Shown here one piece after another: positions 29,611-36,579 of a stretch of DNA of 42,509 nt (its first letter is position 1; each line of letters starts with the position of its first letter). The notes below the pieces were generated by a model. It did no database searches. It was not told the DNA's origin and saw nothing but the letters and a program-made list of their open reading frames with translations. The stretch is from a virus, in IMG/VR virus record IMGVR_UViG_3300046533_000705, positions 1 through 42,509 of that record. One strand, 5' to 3'. A program made the translations under genes and the position numbers.

Positions 29611-29652
29611 GGGAAGGGGGGGGCTCGGCTCGCGCCGCGTCCTCCCCTTTTT
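29611..29652 (+). terminator. Strong intrinsic terminator of the rightward early transcript
   Basis: AAGGGGGGGGC at 29614-29624 pairs with GTCCTCCCCTT at 29639-29649: eleven consecutive pairs, including two G-U, with a 14-base loop, then a U tract (29648-29652). It lies directly downstream of the alternative-hairpin RNA, so readthrough to the HTH gene at 29911 may be regulated. Confidence 0.75.
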
Positions 29653-29712
29653 GCGTTGTGCGCCGCACCATGCGGCGTGTGCGGATTTGTCCGTAGGCAC
29701 ATCCGTTGAACG

Positions 29713-29761
29713 GGTGGGAAGACGGTGGGAGGAAAGTGGGAGGAAAGTGGGAAGACGGGAG
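29713..29761. repeat. Purine-rich tandem GTGGGA(A/G)GA repeat
   Basis: Four imperfect copies of GTGGGAAGAC or GTGGGAGGAAA stand in tandem, giving repeated GGG runs (loops of 5-8 bases). A G-quadruplex or triplex is conceivable. The stretch from 29653 to 29910 holds no gene; besides this repeat it contains a 7-bp hairpin CGCCGCA-CCA-TGCGGCG near 29661-29677. Confidence 0.5.
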
Positions 29762-29910
29762 AAACAATAGTCCCATCAATGGCCTAACTTTTTCGCGGGG
29801 GACAAAAATGGCAATGGCCCCTGGGGGCAACTTAAGCGAAACCGAGGGGGCGCCGAGCCCCGGCCCCCCTGGTACGTGAAAATCATCCAACCACTTGGAA
29901 AGGTTGCTAA

Positions 29911-30291
29911 ATGCGCCACATGCCGGCCAACACCTATCGCCGCCTCATCCGCGAATTGGGGTGGAACGAGGCCACGGCGGCCAAGAACCTCGGGATCGGG
30001 GCGCGCCATGCCCGCAAGTTGGCGGCCGGCCACGTGAAGGTCACGCGCACGCTCGAACTCCTGCTGGCCGCCACGTTCGAGCTGCGGGAGCTGCGTGGCG
30101 ACGCTAATTCGCTGGCCGGGGTGGACGAGGCGATCGGGGGCCGCATCATGCGGCTGGTGGAGGTGCTGCGCGAGACCAATCCGCCGCCGGTGTTGCCGCC
30201 AGAACCGCCGCCGCCGGTGCCGCCCGCGCCCGAGCCGCCGCCGCCGGTGTTCTGGGCGCCCTCGCAGCGGCTGCCTCAGCGGCCCCGGTGA
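29911..30291 (+). CDS. HTH DNA-binding protein with a proline-rich tail
   Basis: The product is 126 residues from the ATG at 29911 (GGAAAGG eight bases upstream); the ATG three codons later is possible. Residues about 10-60 (RLIRELGWNEATAAKNLGIG, ARHARKLAAGHVKVTRTLEL) form a helix-turn-helix domain of the kind used by phage regulators. The tail is Pro-rich (PPPVLPPEPPPPVPPAPE) and ends basic. It overlaps the end of the convergent replication-region gene by 16 bases. A regulator of early or late switching is likely; the target is not known. Confidence 0.65.
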   Translation: MRHMPANTYRRLIRELGWNEATAAKNLGIGARHARKLAAGHVKVTRTLELLLAATFELRELRGDANSLAGVDEAIGGRIMRLVEVLRETNPPPVLPPEPPPPVPPAPEPPPPVFWAPSQRLPQRPR

Positions 30292-30908
30292 GAGGCCACC
30301 AGGCGGTCGAAGGTGCCCCGTGGCGGGGCATCCGGGAGGTCGGCCCACTGCTCGGGGGTGAGGCCCAGTTTCGCCTGGACGGTTGCCGCTGTCTCGCCGT
30401 GGGGCTTTGGCGTGTTGTGCCAGTGGATGCCGCGCCCGGCCATTTCGGTTTTGAGTTCGTCCAGCGTCTGCTTGGGGCATTGCGCCCGCTCGGCCTCGAC
30501 GCGGTCGCGCTCGTCCAGTTGCTCCTTGATGCGGTTCTCGCGGGCGACCGAGCGCAGGAGGTCGGCGGTGAGCGGTTCGCAGAACTTCACCACCTCGGCC
30601 ACGGTCGGGATGAAGGTGGTCTTGGTGGCCACGCCCTTGATGGGGTTGGCGCACAGGAGCGCCACCACCCGCGGGTATTGGCACAGCAGGGCCGCCATGT
30701 TGCCGATGTAGGAATCCGTGATGGCGGCCCTGCCGTTGGGGTAGGCGTCGATCATGCGACCGACTGCATCAATCGCCTCGGAGAGGGTCAGGCGGTCGGC
30801 CGACGCCTGCCTCACGTTCGCGCTCGCGGGCCAACTCAGCGAGTTCGCGGCAGCGGTCCCCCGCTGCAGAGCCTTTGATTTCGCTCCCGTTGCCGAATTG
30901 GTGGCCAT
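30276..30908 (-). CDS. Replication-region protein, 210 aa (start uncertain)
   Basis: From the ATG at 30908 the product is 210 residues, but the first 140 bases overlap the upstream gene in another frame and look less coding. GTG at 30815 gives MRQASADRLTLSEAIDAVGR and 179 residues. The core GNMAALLCQYPRVVALLCAN, PIKGVATKTTFIPTVAEVVK is a helical domain seen in small phage proteins beside replication genes. It follows the likely replication initiator gene. A helicase-loader or accessory role is possible but unproven. Confidence 0.55.
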   Translation of the reverse strand: MATNSATGAKSKALQRGTAAANSLSWPASANVRQASADRLTLSEAIDAVGRMIDAYPNGRAAITDSYIGNMAALLCQYPRVVALLCANPIKGVATKTTFIPTVAEVVKFCEPLTADLLRSVARENRIKEQLDERDRVEAERAQCPKQTLDELKTEMAGRGIHWHNTPKPHGETAATVQAKLGLTPEQWADLPDAPPRGTFDRLVASHRGR

Positions 30909-31455
30909 TTTTGCCTCCGTTCTTGGCTGCTGCCGCGATGAATTCGCGAGGATCATGCTTGGTGGCCGCCAGTTCGACCACCGAGCGGGCGAGCGCGACA
31001 TCGTGCTGGCGTGATTTCAAAAGGTTGGCGATGAGGCCACCGGAGGTTTCGCCGCAGATCTGCTTGCCGCGCCGGAACAGTTCCCTTTCGAGGTCGGCGT
31101 GCGTTGGGCCGGCAGTTTCGCCGCCGGTGGGCGGCCACGCCGAATTCCGCAGGAATTCGGAATGGGGGGTAAGGGGGGTTATAGGGGTAGGTGTGGAAGG
31201 GGAAGAAGGGGGGATGGGGGGGTCACGCATGTCACGCATGTCACGCGTGACATCGTTACGCGCCCTATGATTTCGTTGGCGAAATTTCGATGTCATCAAG
31301 TCAGCGCTGACATGCTGACGCGAGCGTTGATTTTGCTTGTTAATTCGGTTTTGCTCGCGGCGGCGCAATATTCTTTCGCGCTCGTCGGTTTGCAGGACGC
31401 GAACGATCTGCTCGTCGGTCAGGCCAGACGCTTTGAGGACGTGGATTGAAATCAT
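30769..31455 (-). CDS. Probable replication initiation protein
   Basis: The product is 228 residues from the ATG at 31455. The N-terminus has SGLTDEQIVRVLQTDERERI followed by a strongly basic, Gln/Asn-rich stretch, then a Pro/Ser linker. The C-terminal domain (ELFRRGKQICGETSGGLIAN, LLKSRQHDVALARSVVELAA) resembles the small replication proteins of alphaproteobacterial phages and prophages. The tail is basic and Gly-rich. The order, initiator then accessory gene, fits lambdoid-type replication modules. The assignment is by recalled resemblance and context. Confidence 0.5.
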   Translation of the reverse strand: MISIHVLKASGLTDEQIVRVLQTDERERILRRREQNRINKQNQRSRQHVSADLMTSKFRQRNHRARNDVTRDMRDMRDPPIPPSSPSTPTPITPLTPHSEFLRNSAWPPTGGETAGPTHADLERELFRRGKQICGETSGGLIANLLKSRQHDVALARSVVELAATKHDPREFIAAAAKNGGKNGHQFGNGSEIKGSAAGDRCRELAELAREREREAGVGRPPDPLRGD

Positions 31456-31480
31456 AGGGGAGCCCCGTTCCAGGAGGGCG

Positions 31481-31540
31481 GAAGAAGAAAAGGACAGCCG
31501 GTAAGCCTTGGAACGAGGCAACGGGAGCTACCCGCTGTCC
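31481..31540 (-). promoter_or_regulatory. Branched stem with T-rich tail ahead of the replication gene
   Basis: Read leftward, GGACAGC (31540-31534) pairs with GCTGTCC (31498-31492), followed by TTTTCTTCTT. Within the loop, CGGG/CCCG and GCCT/AGGC can form two small hairpins, giving a three-way junction. It looks like an attenuator or weak intrinsic terminator between the small exported-protein genes and the replication gene. CAGCCGG/CCGGCTG offers a competing 7-bp pairing. Confidence 0.4.
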
Positions 31541-31584
31541 CGGCTGATGGCCAGCATGGCCGGCCATTCGTATAGCGTCAATAC

Positions 31585-31884
31585 CTATCCTTCCGCGCCC
31601 GGCATGAAGCAGCGGATGGCGATGCCGTCCCCGACATCGACGGCCCACAGCACGGCATGGCCGATGCGGTTGCGCTCGGAAACCACCGCCTCCGGCGGCA
31701 CCGGCCACCACTGGGCGGCATAGAACACCTGGTAGCCGTCCATGGTGCGCCGCCAGTCGGGGTCGGCCACGGCCCGCCCGTCCGCGACCGAGCAGCACGG
31801 GATGCCGATGCGGTTCTGCAGGCTCTCGAACCACTGCCGCGTGGGCGGCGTCTGCACCAGCAACAGGGCGAGGATTACTATCAT
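31585..31884 (-). CDS. Small exported or membrane-anchored protein, 99 aa
   Basis: The product starts MIVILALLLVQTPPTRQWFE at 31884, overlapping the previous stop (ATGA). A short hydrophobic start acts as a signal or anchor. The rest has two cysteines (IPCCSVADG), aromatic residues (YQVFYAAQWWPVPPEAV) and CFMPGAEG at the end. Resemblance to small phage-encoded periplasmic proteins is only general. The function is unknown; it lies in the repressor-GcrA operon. Confidence 0.5.
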   Translation of the reverse strand: MIVILALLLVQTPPTRQWFESLQNRIGIPCCSVADGRAVADPDWRRTMDGYQVFYAAQWWPVPPEAVVSERNRIGHAVLWAVDVGDGIAIRCFMPGAEG

Positions 31885-31988
31885 CGGTTGCAGCGCCAAT
31901 AGCGGTAGCCGTTGGGCTTGGTGAACCAGTTGCGCCCCTTGGGGCCGCACACCGGGTCGGCACGGGCGGACGGTGCGGACGATCTCAT
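31881..31988 (-). CDS. Tiny basic protein, 35 aa
   Basis: The product starts MRSSAPSARADPVCGPKGRN and ends WFTKPNGYRYWRCNR. Two cysteines (positions 14 and 34) and a basic aromatic core could form a small zinc-less knot or disulphide. Start and stop both overlap neighbours in ATGA arrangements, which is strong support for translation. It is below the usual gene-calling length. The function is unknown. Confidence 0.5.
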   Translation of the reverse strand: MRSSAPSARADPVCGPKGRNWFTKPNGYRYWRCNR

Positions 31989-32359
31989 GGGGCGCTCCGC
32001 GGGCGCCCGAAAGGGGGCGCCCCCATCGGGGTTGTGGGCAGCGCCAGCGCGCCGGTGAACAGCGGGTTGTCGGGGACATTGGGCTGGATCTTGCCGACGA
32101 GGGGGCGCTTGTCGAACAGGAGTTCCGGCTCCGGCTCGGTGCCGCCCTGGAGCGCGTCCGGCAGCGGGTAGGTGGCGGGGGCAGGGCGGGGATAGGCCAC
32201 CCGATCGTCGTCCTTGGCGGTGGCGGCCAGACGCGGATCGCCCAAGGGAACCTCGTCCATATCGATGCCGGGCGGCGGCGGCCGCAGCAGCAGGCCGGTC
32301 CAGAACATCGCTAGGGCGGCGAGGAGCGAGAGGGCGGCGAGTTGAGGCGGCGATGGCAT
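31985..32359 (-). CDS. Membrane-anchored protein with a proline-rich body, 124 aa
   Basis: The product starts MPSPPQLAALSLLAALAMFW at 32359, inside the end of the GcrA-like gene; an ATG 14 codons upstream is less likely. One hydrophobic segment at about 7-25 anchors or exports it. The body is Pro/Asp-rich and probably disordered (PPPPGIDMDEVPLGDPR). The ending PPFGRPRSAP is basic. No family was recognised. It may act at the membrane in lysis or exclusion, which is conjecture. Confidence 0.5.
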   Translation of the reverse strand: MPSPPQLAALSLLAALAMFWTGLLLRPPPPGIDMDEVPLGDPRLAATAKDDDRVAYPRPAPATYPLPDALQGGTEPEPELLFDKRPLVGKIQPNVPDNPLFTGALALPTTPMGAPPFGRPRSAP

Positions 32360-32763
32360 GGGCAATAGACTCCTTCGCGAGGGGTGGTGGGGGCGCCGCA
32401 ATACCAGAACGGCGGGTGATCGCCCGCGACTGGCCAGCGGCAGGTGAAATCGGTGAGGTCCCAGATTTCCACCGGGATGCTGCCGGGGGCGAGCGCCCCG
32501 GACGGCGGCGCCGGCGGGGTCGGCGGCAGTTTGATGCGGCTGCGCCGGGGCGGCGGGCCTTCCTCTGGCGGCTTGCGTGGGGTGAGGGACAGGTGCAGCC
32601 GTCTGGCCTTGCCGATGACGGCGTTGCGGGTGATGCCCATCTGGGCCGCGATGACGCCGGTGGTGAGGCCCAGCCGCACGCCGTCGCGCAGGGCCTGCAC
32701 CATCTCGGGCGTCCAGCTAGCCTGCCCCCGCGAAGGCGGGGGTTGCTCCAGGGTGGGGCTCAT
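32311..32763 (-). CDS. GcrA-family cell-cycle regulator homologue
   Basis: The product is 150 residues. The N-terminal HTH reads WTPEMVQALRDGVRLGLTTG, AAQMGITRNAVIGKARRLHL (17-58), matching GcrA (WT..., TRNAVIGK..RL.L). A Pro-rich linker follows, then the C-terminal sigma-binding type motif CRWPVAGDHPPFWYCGAPTT, YCPCHRR (108-139), matching CRWP...F.FCGAP...YC..H. GcrA is specific to alphaproteobacteria and binds sigma70 to activate promoters, often with methylated GANTC sites. It could redirect host sigma70 to phage promoters. It overlaps the repressor gene upstream (ATGA). Confidence 0.85.
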   Translation of the reverse strand: MSPTLEQPPPSRGQASWTPEMVQALRDGVRLGLTTGVIAAQMGITRNAVIGKARRLHLSLTPRKPPEEGPPPRRSRIKLPPTPPAPPSGALAPGSIPVEIWDLTDFTCRWPVAGDHPPFWYCGAPTTPREGVYCPCHRRLNSPPSRSSPP

Positions 32764-32996
32764 AGCTTGTTCCGGGGTTTCCGCAGCCTGGCTTCCGAAC
32801 GCAGTTGCCGCATCCGGCGCAACACGTACTCGCGCACCGGCCCCTTGAGCGGCGGGCCGCAGGTCTCCCAGTTCAGGATGGTGGTGCGGCCGACGCGAAA
32901 ATGCTCGGCGAACTGCTCCTGGGTTTCGCCGCGTGCGACCCGCATGGCCATGAGCTGCGCCGCCGTCTTGGCGTCCCTGATGATGCGATTTGCCAT
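32760..32996 (-). CDS. Cro/CI-type HTH repressor
   Basis: The product is 78 residues. TQEQFAEHFRVGRTTILNWE at 25-44 is an XRE-type helix-turn-helix, flanked by charged helices. It has no dimerisation/cleavage domain, so it resembles Cro or a small immunity regulator. It is the first gene leftward of a divergent region that contains two TGTCA-N5-TGACA operators, so it is the likely protein that binds them. It is cotranslated with the GcrA homologue. Confidence 0.75.
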   Translation of the reverse strand: MANRIIRDAKTAAQLMAMRVARGETQEQFAEHFRVGRTTILNWETCGPPLKGPVREYVLRRMRQLRSEARLRKPRNKL

Positions 32997-33006
32997 TGGT
33001 TTCTCC

Positions 33007-33055
33007 TGTCAGGGATTGACATAGACCCGCTATGGTGTCATGTCAATATCTGACA
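33007..33055. promoter_or_regulatory. Divergent control region with two TGTCA-N5-TGACA operators
   Basis: TGTCA-GGGAT-TGACA (33007-33021) and TGTCA-ATATC-TGACA (33041-33055) lie 34 bases apart, centre to centre. Between them the sequence is itself an inverted repeat, ATTGACAT (33015-33022) and ATGTCAAT (33040-33047), giving TTGACA on both strands as candidate -35 elements for the repressor (leftward) and the recombination operon (rightward). No good -10 was found on either side, so promoter strength may be low or regulated. Confidence 0.65.
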
Positions 33056-33068
33056 TCGGGAGGCTGCA

Positions 33069-33278
33069 TTGGAGGACAAGAAGGCGGCAAGAAACCTGCG
33101 CAGGGCATTCGACCGCCACTTGGATGCGTGGGAGACCGGCATCGATTTCATCGTCTGCACGGCCATCGTGCTGGGCGTCAGCCGCGAGAACTTCCTCGAA
33201 TTGCTGGCGAACGCCTACGATCATTTCGATGCGGAGAACGAACAACCGGGAAAGGACGCAATCGATGTTGACGGCTGA
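33069..33278 (+). CDS. Small early protein with TTG start, 69 aa
   Basis: The gene starts with TTG at 33069, with a strong GGGAGG five bases upstream, and reads MEDKKAARNLRRAFDRHLDA, then WETGIDFIVCTAIVLGVSRE, NFLELLANAYDHFDAEN. It is helical and acidic at the end. It overlaps the start of the exonuclease gene by 14 bases. Similar small genes often precede phage recombination genes. The function is unknown. Confidence 0.6.
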   Translation: MEDKKAARNLRRAFDRHLDAWETGIDFIVCTAIVLGVSRENFLELLANAYDHFDAENEQPGKDAIDVDG

Positions 33279-34056
33279 ACAGATAGCGGCGCGGCGCGGC
33301 AAGATGACGGCTAGCCGCGTGGGCGTGCTGATGCGCGGCGACCGCGACGGCATCATGCGGCTGTACCGCGAGATGATCGGGGAGGAGATCGAGGAGGACC
33401 TGTCCGATGTCTGGGCCGTGCAATTAGGTATCTGCACCGAACCTCTCTCATTGAATTGGTACGAGAAAAAGAACGGTTATCTGCTCACACGACGGGGGAA
33501 GGTTGTTGTTCATCCGAAGCACGATTGGGCGGCGGCGACGTTGGACGGTTTTGACGAAACACTGAAGTGTTGCGTCGAGGCAAAGCACTGCGGTGGGCGG
33601 GAGCCGATCGACCCTGTGCTGATGGACCGCTATGCGCCCCAATGCCACTGGCAGATGTGGGTGACCAACACCCAGGTCTGCGCCTTGTCCATCATCATGG
33701 GGGCGAACGAGCCCATTGTCGAATACATCGACCGGGACGATGCCTACATTGCCGAGATGGTGACGCGCGCCGAGAGTTTCATGATGTGTGTGGGGATGCG
33801 GGTGCCGCCGTTCGCGCTTGATGCTGCGCCTCCACCTGAACCTGACCCCACCAAGATTGTGGATATGAGCACTAGCAACAAATGGTGTGATGCGGCGTTC
33901 GAGTGGCTCACTACCAAGGAGGCCGCTGCCAGCAACAAAGACAGCGAAAAGATATTGAAGGCAATGGTTGACAGCGATGTAAAAAAGGCATTCGGGGCAG
34001 GCTGCAGGATAACCAGAGACAGGGCGGGGCGACTCAGCCTCAGAGAGGACAAATAG
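33265..34056 (+). CDS. YqaJ/lambda-type exonuclease
   Basis: The product is 263 residues. Signature elements occur in order: KMTASRVGVLMRG near the start, GICTEPLSLNWYE with E59, ATLDGFDETL with D94, and CVEAKH with E105-x-K107, the catalytic set of the YqaJ/lambda-exonuclease family (PD-(D/E)xK). It degrades one strand of double-stranded DNA 5' to 3' to expose ssDNA for the annealing protein encoded next. The start ATG at 33265 follows GGGAAAGGA. It lacks any fused domain. Confidence 0.85.
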   Translation: MLTAEQIAARRGKMTASRVGVLMRGDRDGIMRLYREMIGEEIEEDLSDVWAVQLGICTEPLSLNWYEKKNGYLLTRRGKVVVHPKHDWAAATLDGFDETLKCCVEAKHCGGREPIDPVLMDRYAPQCHWQMWVTNTQVCALSIIMGANEPIVEYIDRDDAYIAEMVTRAESFMMCVGMRVPPFALDAAPPPEPDPTKIVDMSTSNKWCDAAFEWLTTKEAAASNKDSEKILKAMVDSDVKKAFGAGCRITRDRAGRLSLREDK

Positions 34057-34806
34057 ATGACTATCCCAATAAAGCAGTCGGCTGCCGAGGACGCCATCGA
34101 GTCGGCCCTGATGCAGGGCGACCTGTCCAAGCTCTCAGCCCCGCAACGGCTGGAGCATTACCGCGCGGTCTGCAAGAGCCTCGGCCTCAATCCGCTCACC
34201 CAGCCGTTCGCCTACATCGTGCTGAACGGCAAGCTGCAGCTCTACGCGCTGCGCAACTGCGCCGACCAGTTGCGGGAACTCAAGAAAGTGTCGCTGCAGA
34301 TCGTCTCGCGCGATGTGGCGGATGGCATTCTCACAATTCATGTGAAGGCCAGCCTGCCGGATGGCCGATGCGACGAGGAATTGGGGGCGGTGCCGTTTCC
34401 CGAGAGCCTCAAGGGCGAGGCCCGCGCCAATGCCGAGTTGAAGTGCATCACCAAGGCCAAGCGGCGGGCCACGCTGTCCATCTGCGGCCTCGGCTGGCTT
34501 TCGGAGGAGGAGGTGGAGTCGATTCCGGGGGCGCGCAAGCCGCCCGAGCCAGGCCCCGATGTCGTGCAGAAGCCGGAGCCCCCGCCGGTCAAGCCGGCCG
34601 CCGAGTTGCTGGAGGCGGCCCGTTCCTTTGCCAAGCGCGGATCGAAGGAGTTCACCGCGTTCTACCGCCCGCTGACGCAGGCGCAGCGCGATGCGCTGGT
34701 GCCGCACGGGGCCGAGTTGCGCGAGCTGATGAACGAGGCCGACGCCGACATCGCTCGCGACGAGGCGGTGGGCGAGCACAATCCCGAAACCGGAGAGGTG
34801 GCGTGA
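34057..34806 (+). CDS. Single-strand annealing protein, RecT/Red-beta-like
   Basis: The product is 249 residues. The block LEHYRAVCKSLGLNPLTQPF, AYIVLNGKLQLYALRNCADQ, LRELKKVSLQIVSRD is a common signature of annealing proteins paired with phage exonucleases; the central KCITKAKRRATLSICGLGWL is also conserved. The C-terminal 90 residues are charged and may recruit SSB or the exonuclease. The gene starts immediately after the exonuclease stop. Together they form a two-component recombination system. Confidence 0.65.
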   Translation: MTIPIKQSAAEDAIESALMQGDLSKLSAPQRLEHYRAVCKSLGLNPLTQPFAYIVLNGKLQLYALRNCADQLRELKKVSLQIVSRDVADGILTIHVKASLPDGRCDEELGAVPFPESLKGEARANAELKCITKAKRRATLSICGLGWLSEEEVESIPGARKPPEPGPDVVQKPEPPPVKPAAELLEAARSFAKRGSKEFTAFYRPLTQAQRDALVPHGAELRELMNEADADIARDEAVGEHNPETGEVA

Positions 34807-35006
34807 CCGAATTCACCACGCAGGAGAAGCTCAAGGCCATCGAGAAAGAGTTGGCGATGCGCCGCAATGTCTACGCCAAATGGGTCGCGTCGGGGAAGAT
34901 GAAGCCGTTCCACGCCGAGCGCGAGATCGCTGTAATGGAGGCCATACGCGATGACTACGCCAATGCGATTTTCGGAGGAACTATGGGTGCAGCAGGAGGT
35001 CGTTGA
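34803..35006 (+). CDS. Small recombination-operon protein, 67 aa
   Basis: The gene starts with GTG at 34803 overlapping the previous stop (GTGA), with GGAGAGG upstream. The product reads MTEFTTQEKLKAIEKELAMR, RNVYAKWVASGKMKPFHAER, EIAVMEAIRDDY, a helical protein of a kind that recurs beside recombination genes in alphaproteobacterial phages (recalled). Its last 52 bases overlap a convergent gene on the opposite strand. The function is unknown. Confidence 0.6.
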   Translation: MTEFTTQEKLKAIEKELAMRRNVYAKWVASGKMKPFHAEREIAVMEAIRDDYANAIFGGTMGAAGGR

Positions 35007-35257
35007 ACTGCTACTGTACTTGCGGCAGGCAGGACTTTCAGACGCACCAGTTCTTCAATTAGCAACTGTAGGTCTGGAATGGGAGCGGGCGCGGGATCGG
35101 CGTAAGCCGCCGCGGCGGCGGCAGCGGCGGCCCTCTGCTCGGCGGTAGCCTCTTTCTGAAAGTGGATTTCGCCATCGGCCGCCACGCCGTCGATGTGCGG
35201 GCAGACCGCGCGGATGGCGGCGTCGTAGGCGGCAAGGTTCTCTATTTTCACAGCCAC
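34955..35257 (-). CDS. Fibre-associated small protein, 100 aa
   Basis: The product starts MAVKIENLAAYDAAIRAVCP and continues HIDGVAADGEIHFQKEATAE, QRAAAAAAAAAYADPAPAPI. The pattern AV-CPH-DGV, FQKEAT-EQRAAA recurs in proteins encoded next to tail fibres in alphaproteobacterial phages. The C-terminus (LQLLIEELVRLKVLPAAS) is helical. Start and stop overlap neighbours. It is the last gene of the late transcript after the fibre genes and could assist fibre assembly. Confidence 0.6.
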   Translation of the reverse strand: MAVKIENLAAYDAAIRAVCPHIDGVAADGEIHFQKEATAEQRAAAAAAAAAYADPAPAPIPDLQLLIEELVRLKVLPAASTVAVQRPPAAPIVPPKIALA

Positions 35258-36576
35258 ATGCTCCCGATCAGTTGGTCGTTGGAGCCGTTGTCGAACGTAT
35301 TGGCATGACTGCCGTCGCTGCTCTCCAGGGCGTAGACAGTCGCCAGACCGGTGAAGCTGGCTTGGAACGACGACATCAGCGTGGTGTTCATGGCGTTGGC
35401 CGTTGTTACTTGCACGAGAGAGTTTTCGTTGAAGGCGGCGGACGAAACGCCGATGCCGGTAATACCGGCAGCCCCGAGTGCCGCCGCAGTTGTGACGCCG
35501 CCGCGGCGCGTGAAAATTGCCGCCCTCTCCGATGTCCCCTGCACGAAGCTTATGGCATTGCCGAAACTGCCGCGCCCCGGCCTGACGATGCCGGAGGTGT
35601 AGGTGTAGGGCGCACCATTGTCGGTGACGATGGTATTGATCAGGACTTGATTGTAATAGTTGTAGATGCCTAAATTAGCCCCACCGCCGCCCGATGCGGC
35701 CGTGCCGAACAGCCATATGGCTTGGCCATCGTTGACCGTGTTGAAAGTACCGAGATAGCTGCCTTGGTTGGCGCTCAACGTAATGGTGGTGGTGGAATTG
35801 GTGCGCGCGGTGGTGGTCGCAGCATTGGTCAGCATGCCGCCGAAGACGGCAAGCCCGGTGGCGCGGGCCGTGAGACTCGTCCATTGCACGGTGCAAAGTA
35901 CCGGAGCCCCCCCTACGAGGGTGGCGAATACGTCAAACATGTTGTTGTTGGGCCACACGGCGGCGTTGGCCATCGGGTAGGACAGCCCCACCGTGTCCGC
36001 CAAGCCTGCAGTGTACTGGTACATCTGCACACTGCTGCCGTTGTAGATGGGAACGAACGGGTGAACGTAGGGGGCGTAGTAGATGGTGGTGGAATTGACG
36101 GTGGAAGACATTACCGGAACGCCGGATTGCAGGGTCAAGCGGCCGCCGGGGATGCCGTTGAGCCCGGTGCCACCGGTTCCTGGACTGCCGAACGCCGGGG
36201 CCTCCAGGAACCAACCGCCGACGCCGCCGCCGAGCGCCTGGCTGAACCGCACCACGTATTCAAAGCCAAGGACCAGGTCGTTGAGGCCGCACTGGGTGAC
36301 GCCGTCAGCCCGGTACACCGGCAGGAACCCCAACCCGTTGACTTGGGCGGTGACGCCGGCGCCGGAATTGGCGGCGGCGCGAAAGCGCGCGGCGCAGAAC
36401 TCGGTGTAGCCGGTGAGCACCGGGCAATTGACCAGGGGTGTGAGCGATATGGCGGTGGCGCCGGAGGCCGAACACGGTATTTCCAGCATCTGCGCGGTCT
36501 GCTGGAACTGCTGATCCAACAGCGACAGCTGCTGGTTGCCGCCGAACAGATTGCCGAAGTTGACGGGCCAGGTCAC
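35248..36576 (-). CDS. Tail fibre / receptor-binding protein
   Basis: The product is 442 residues. It opens MTWPVNFGNLFGGNQQLSLL, DQQFQQTAQMLEIPCSASG, a usual N-terminus of trimeric fibre proteins in these phages, followed by GFLPVYRADGVTQCGLNDLV and long beta-rich, Gly/Thr/Ser/Asn sequence. The C-terminus (QASFTGLATVYALESSDGSH) could be the receptor-contacting part. It overlaps the 100-residue gene by ten bases. Fibre assignment rests on composition, the recalled N-terminal pattern and location beside another fibre gene. Confidence 0.7.
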   Translation of the reverse strand: MTWPVNFGNLFGGNQQLSLLDQQFQQTAQMLEIPCSASGATAISLTPLVNCPVLTGYTEFCAARFRAAANSGAGVTAQVNGLGFLPVYRADGVTQCGLNDLVLGFEYVVRFSQALGGGVGGWFLEAPAFGSPGTGGTGLNGIPGGRLTLQSGVPVMSSTVNSTTIYYAPYVHPFVPIYNGSSVQMYQYTAGLADTVGLSYPMANAAVWPNNNMFDVFATLVGGAPVLCTVQWTSLTARATGLAVFGGMLTNAATTTARTNSTTTITLSANQGSYLGTFNTVNDGQAIWLFGTAASGGGGANLGIYNYYNQVLINTIVTDNGAPYTYTSGIVRPGRGSFGNAISFVQGTSERAAIFTRRGGVTTAAALGAAGITGIGVSSAAFNENSLVQVTTANAMNTTLMSSFQASFTGLATVYALESSDGSHANTFDNGSNDQLIGSMWL

Positions 36577-36579
36577 GGT

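Noticed and set aside
29776-30684. Leftward open frame, 302 codons
   Set aside because: It is rich in Arg, Gly, His and Pro, is a frame shadow of the genes at 30276-30908 and 29911-30291, and has no start context.
34951-35148. Rightward open frame of 65 codons with GGAGG upstream
   Set aside because: The first 45 residues look reasonable, but it overlaps two better-supported genes and ends in an Arg-rich run typical of shadows. It could be real at low probability.
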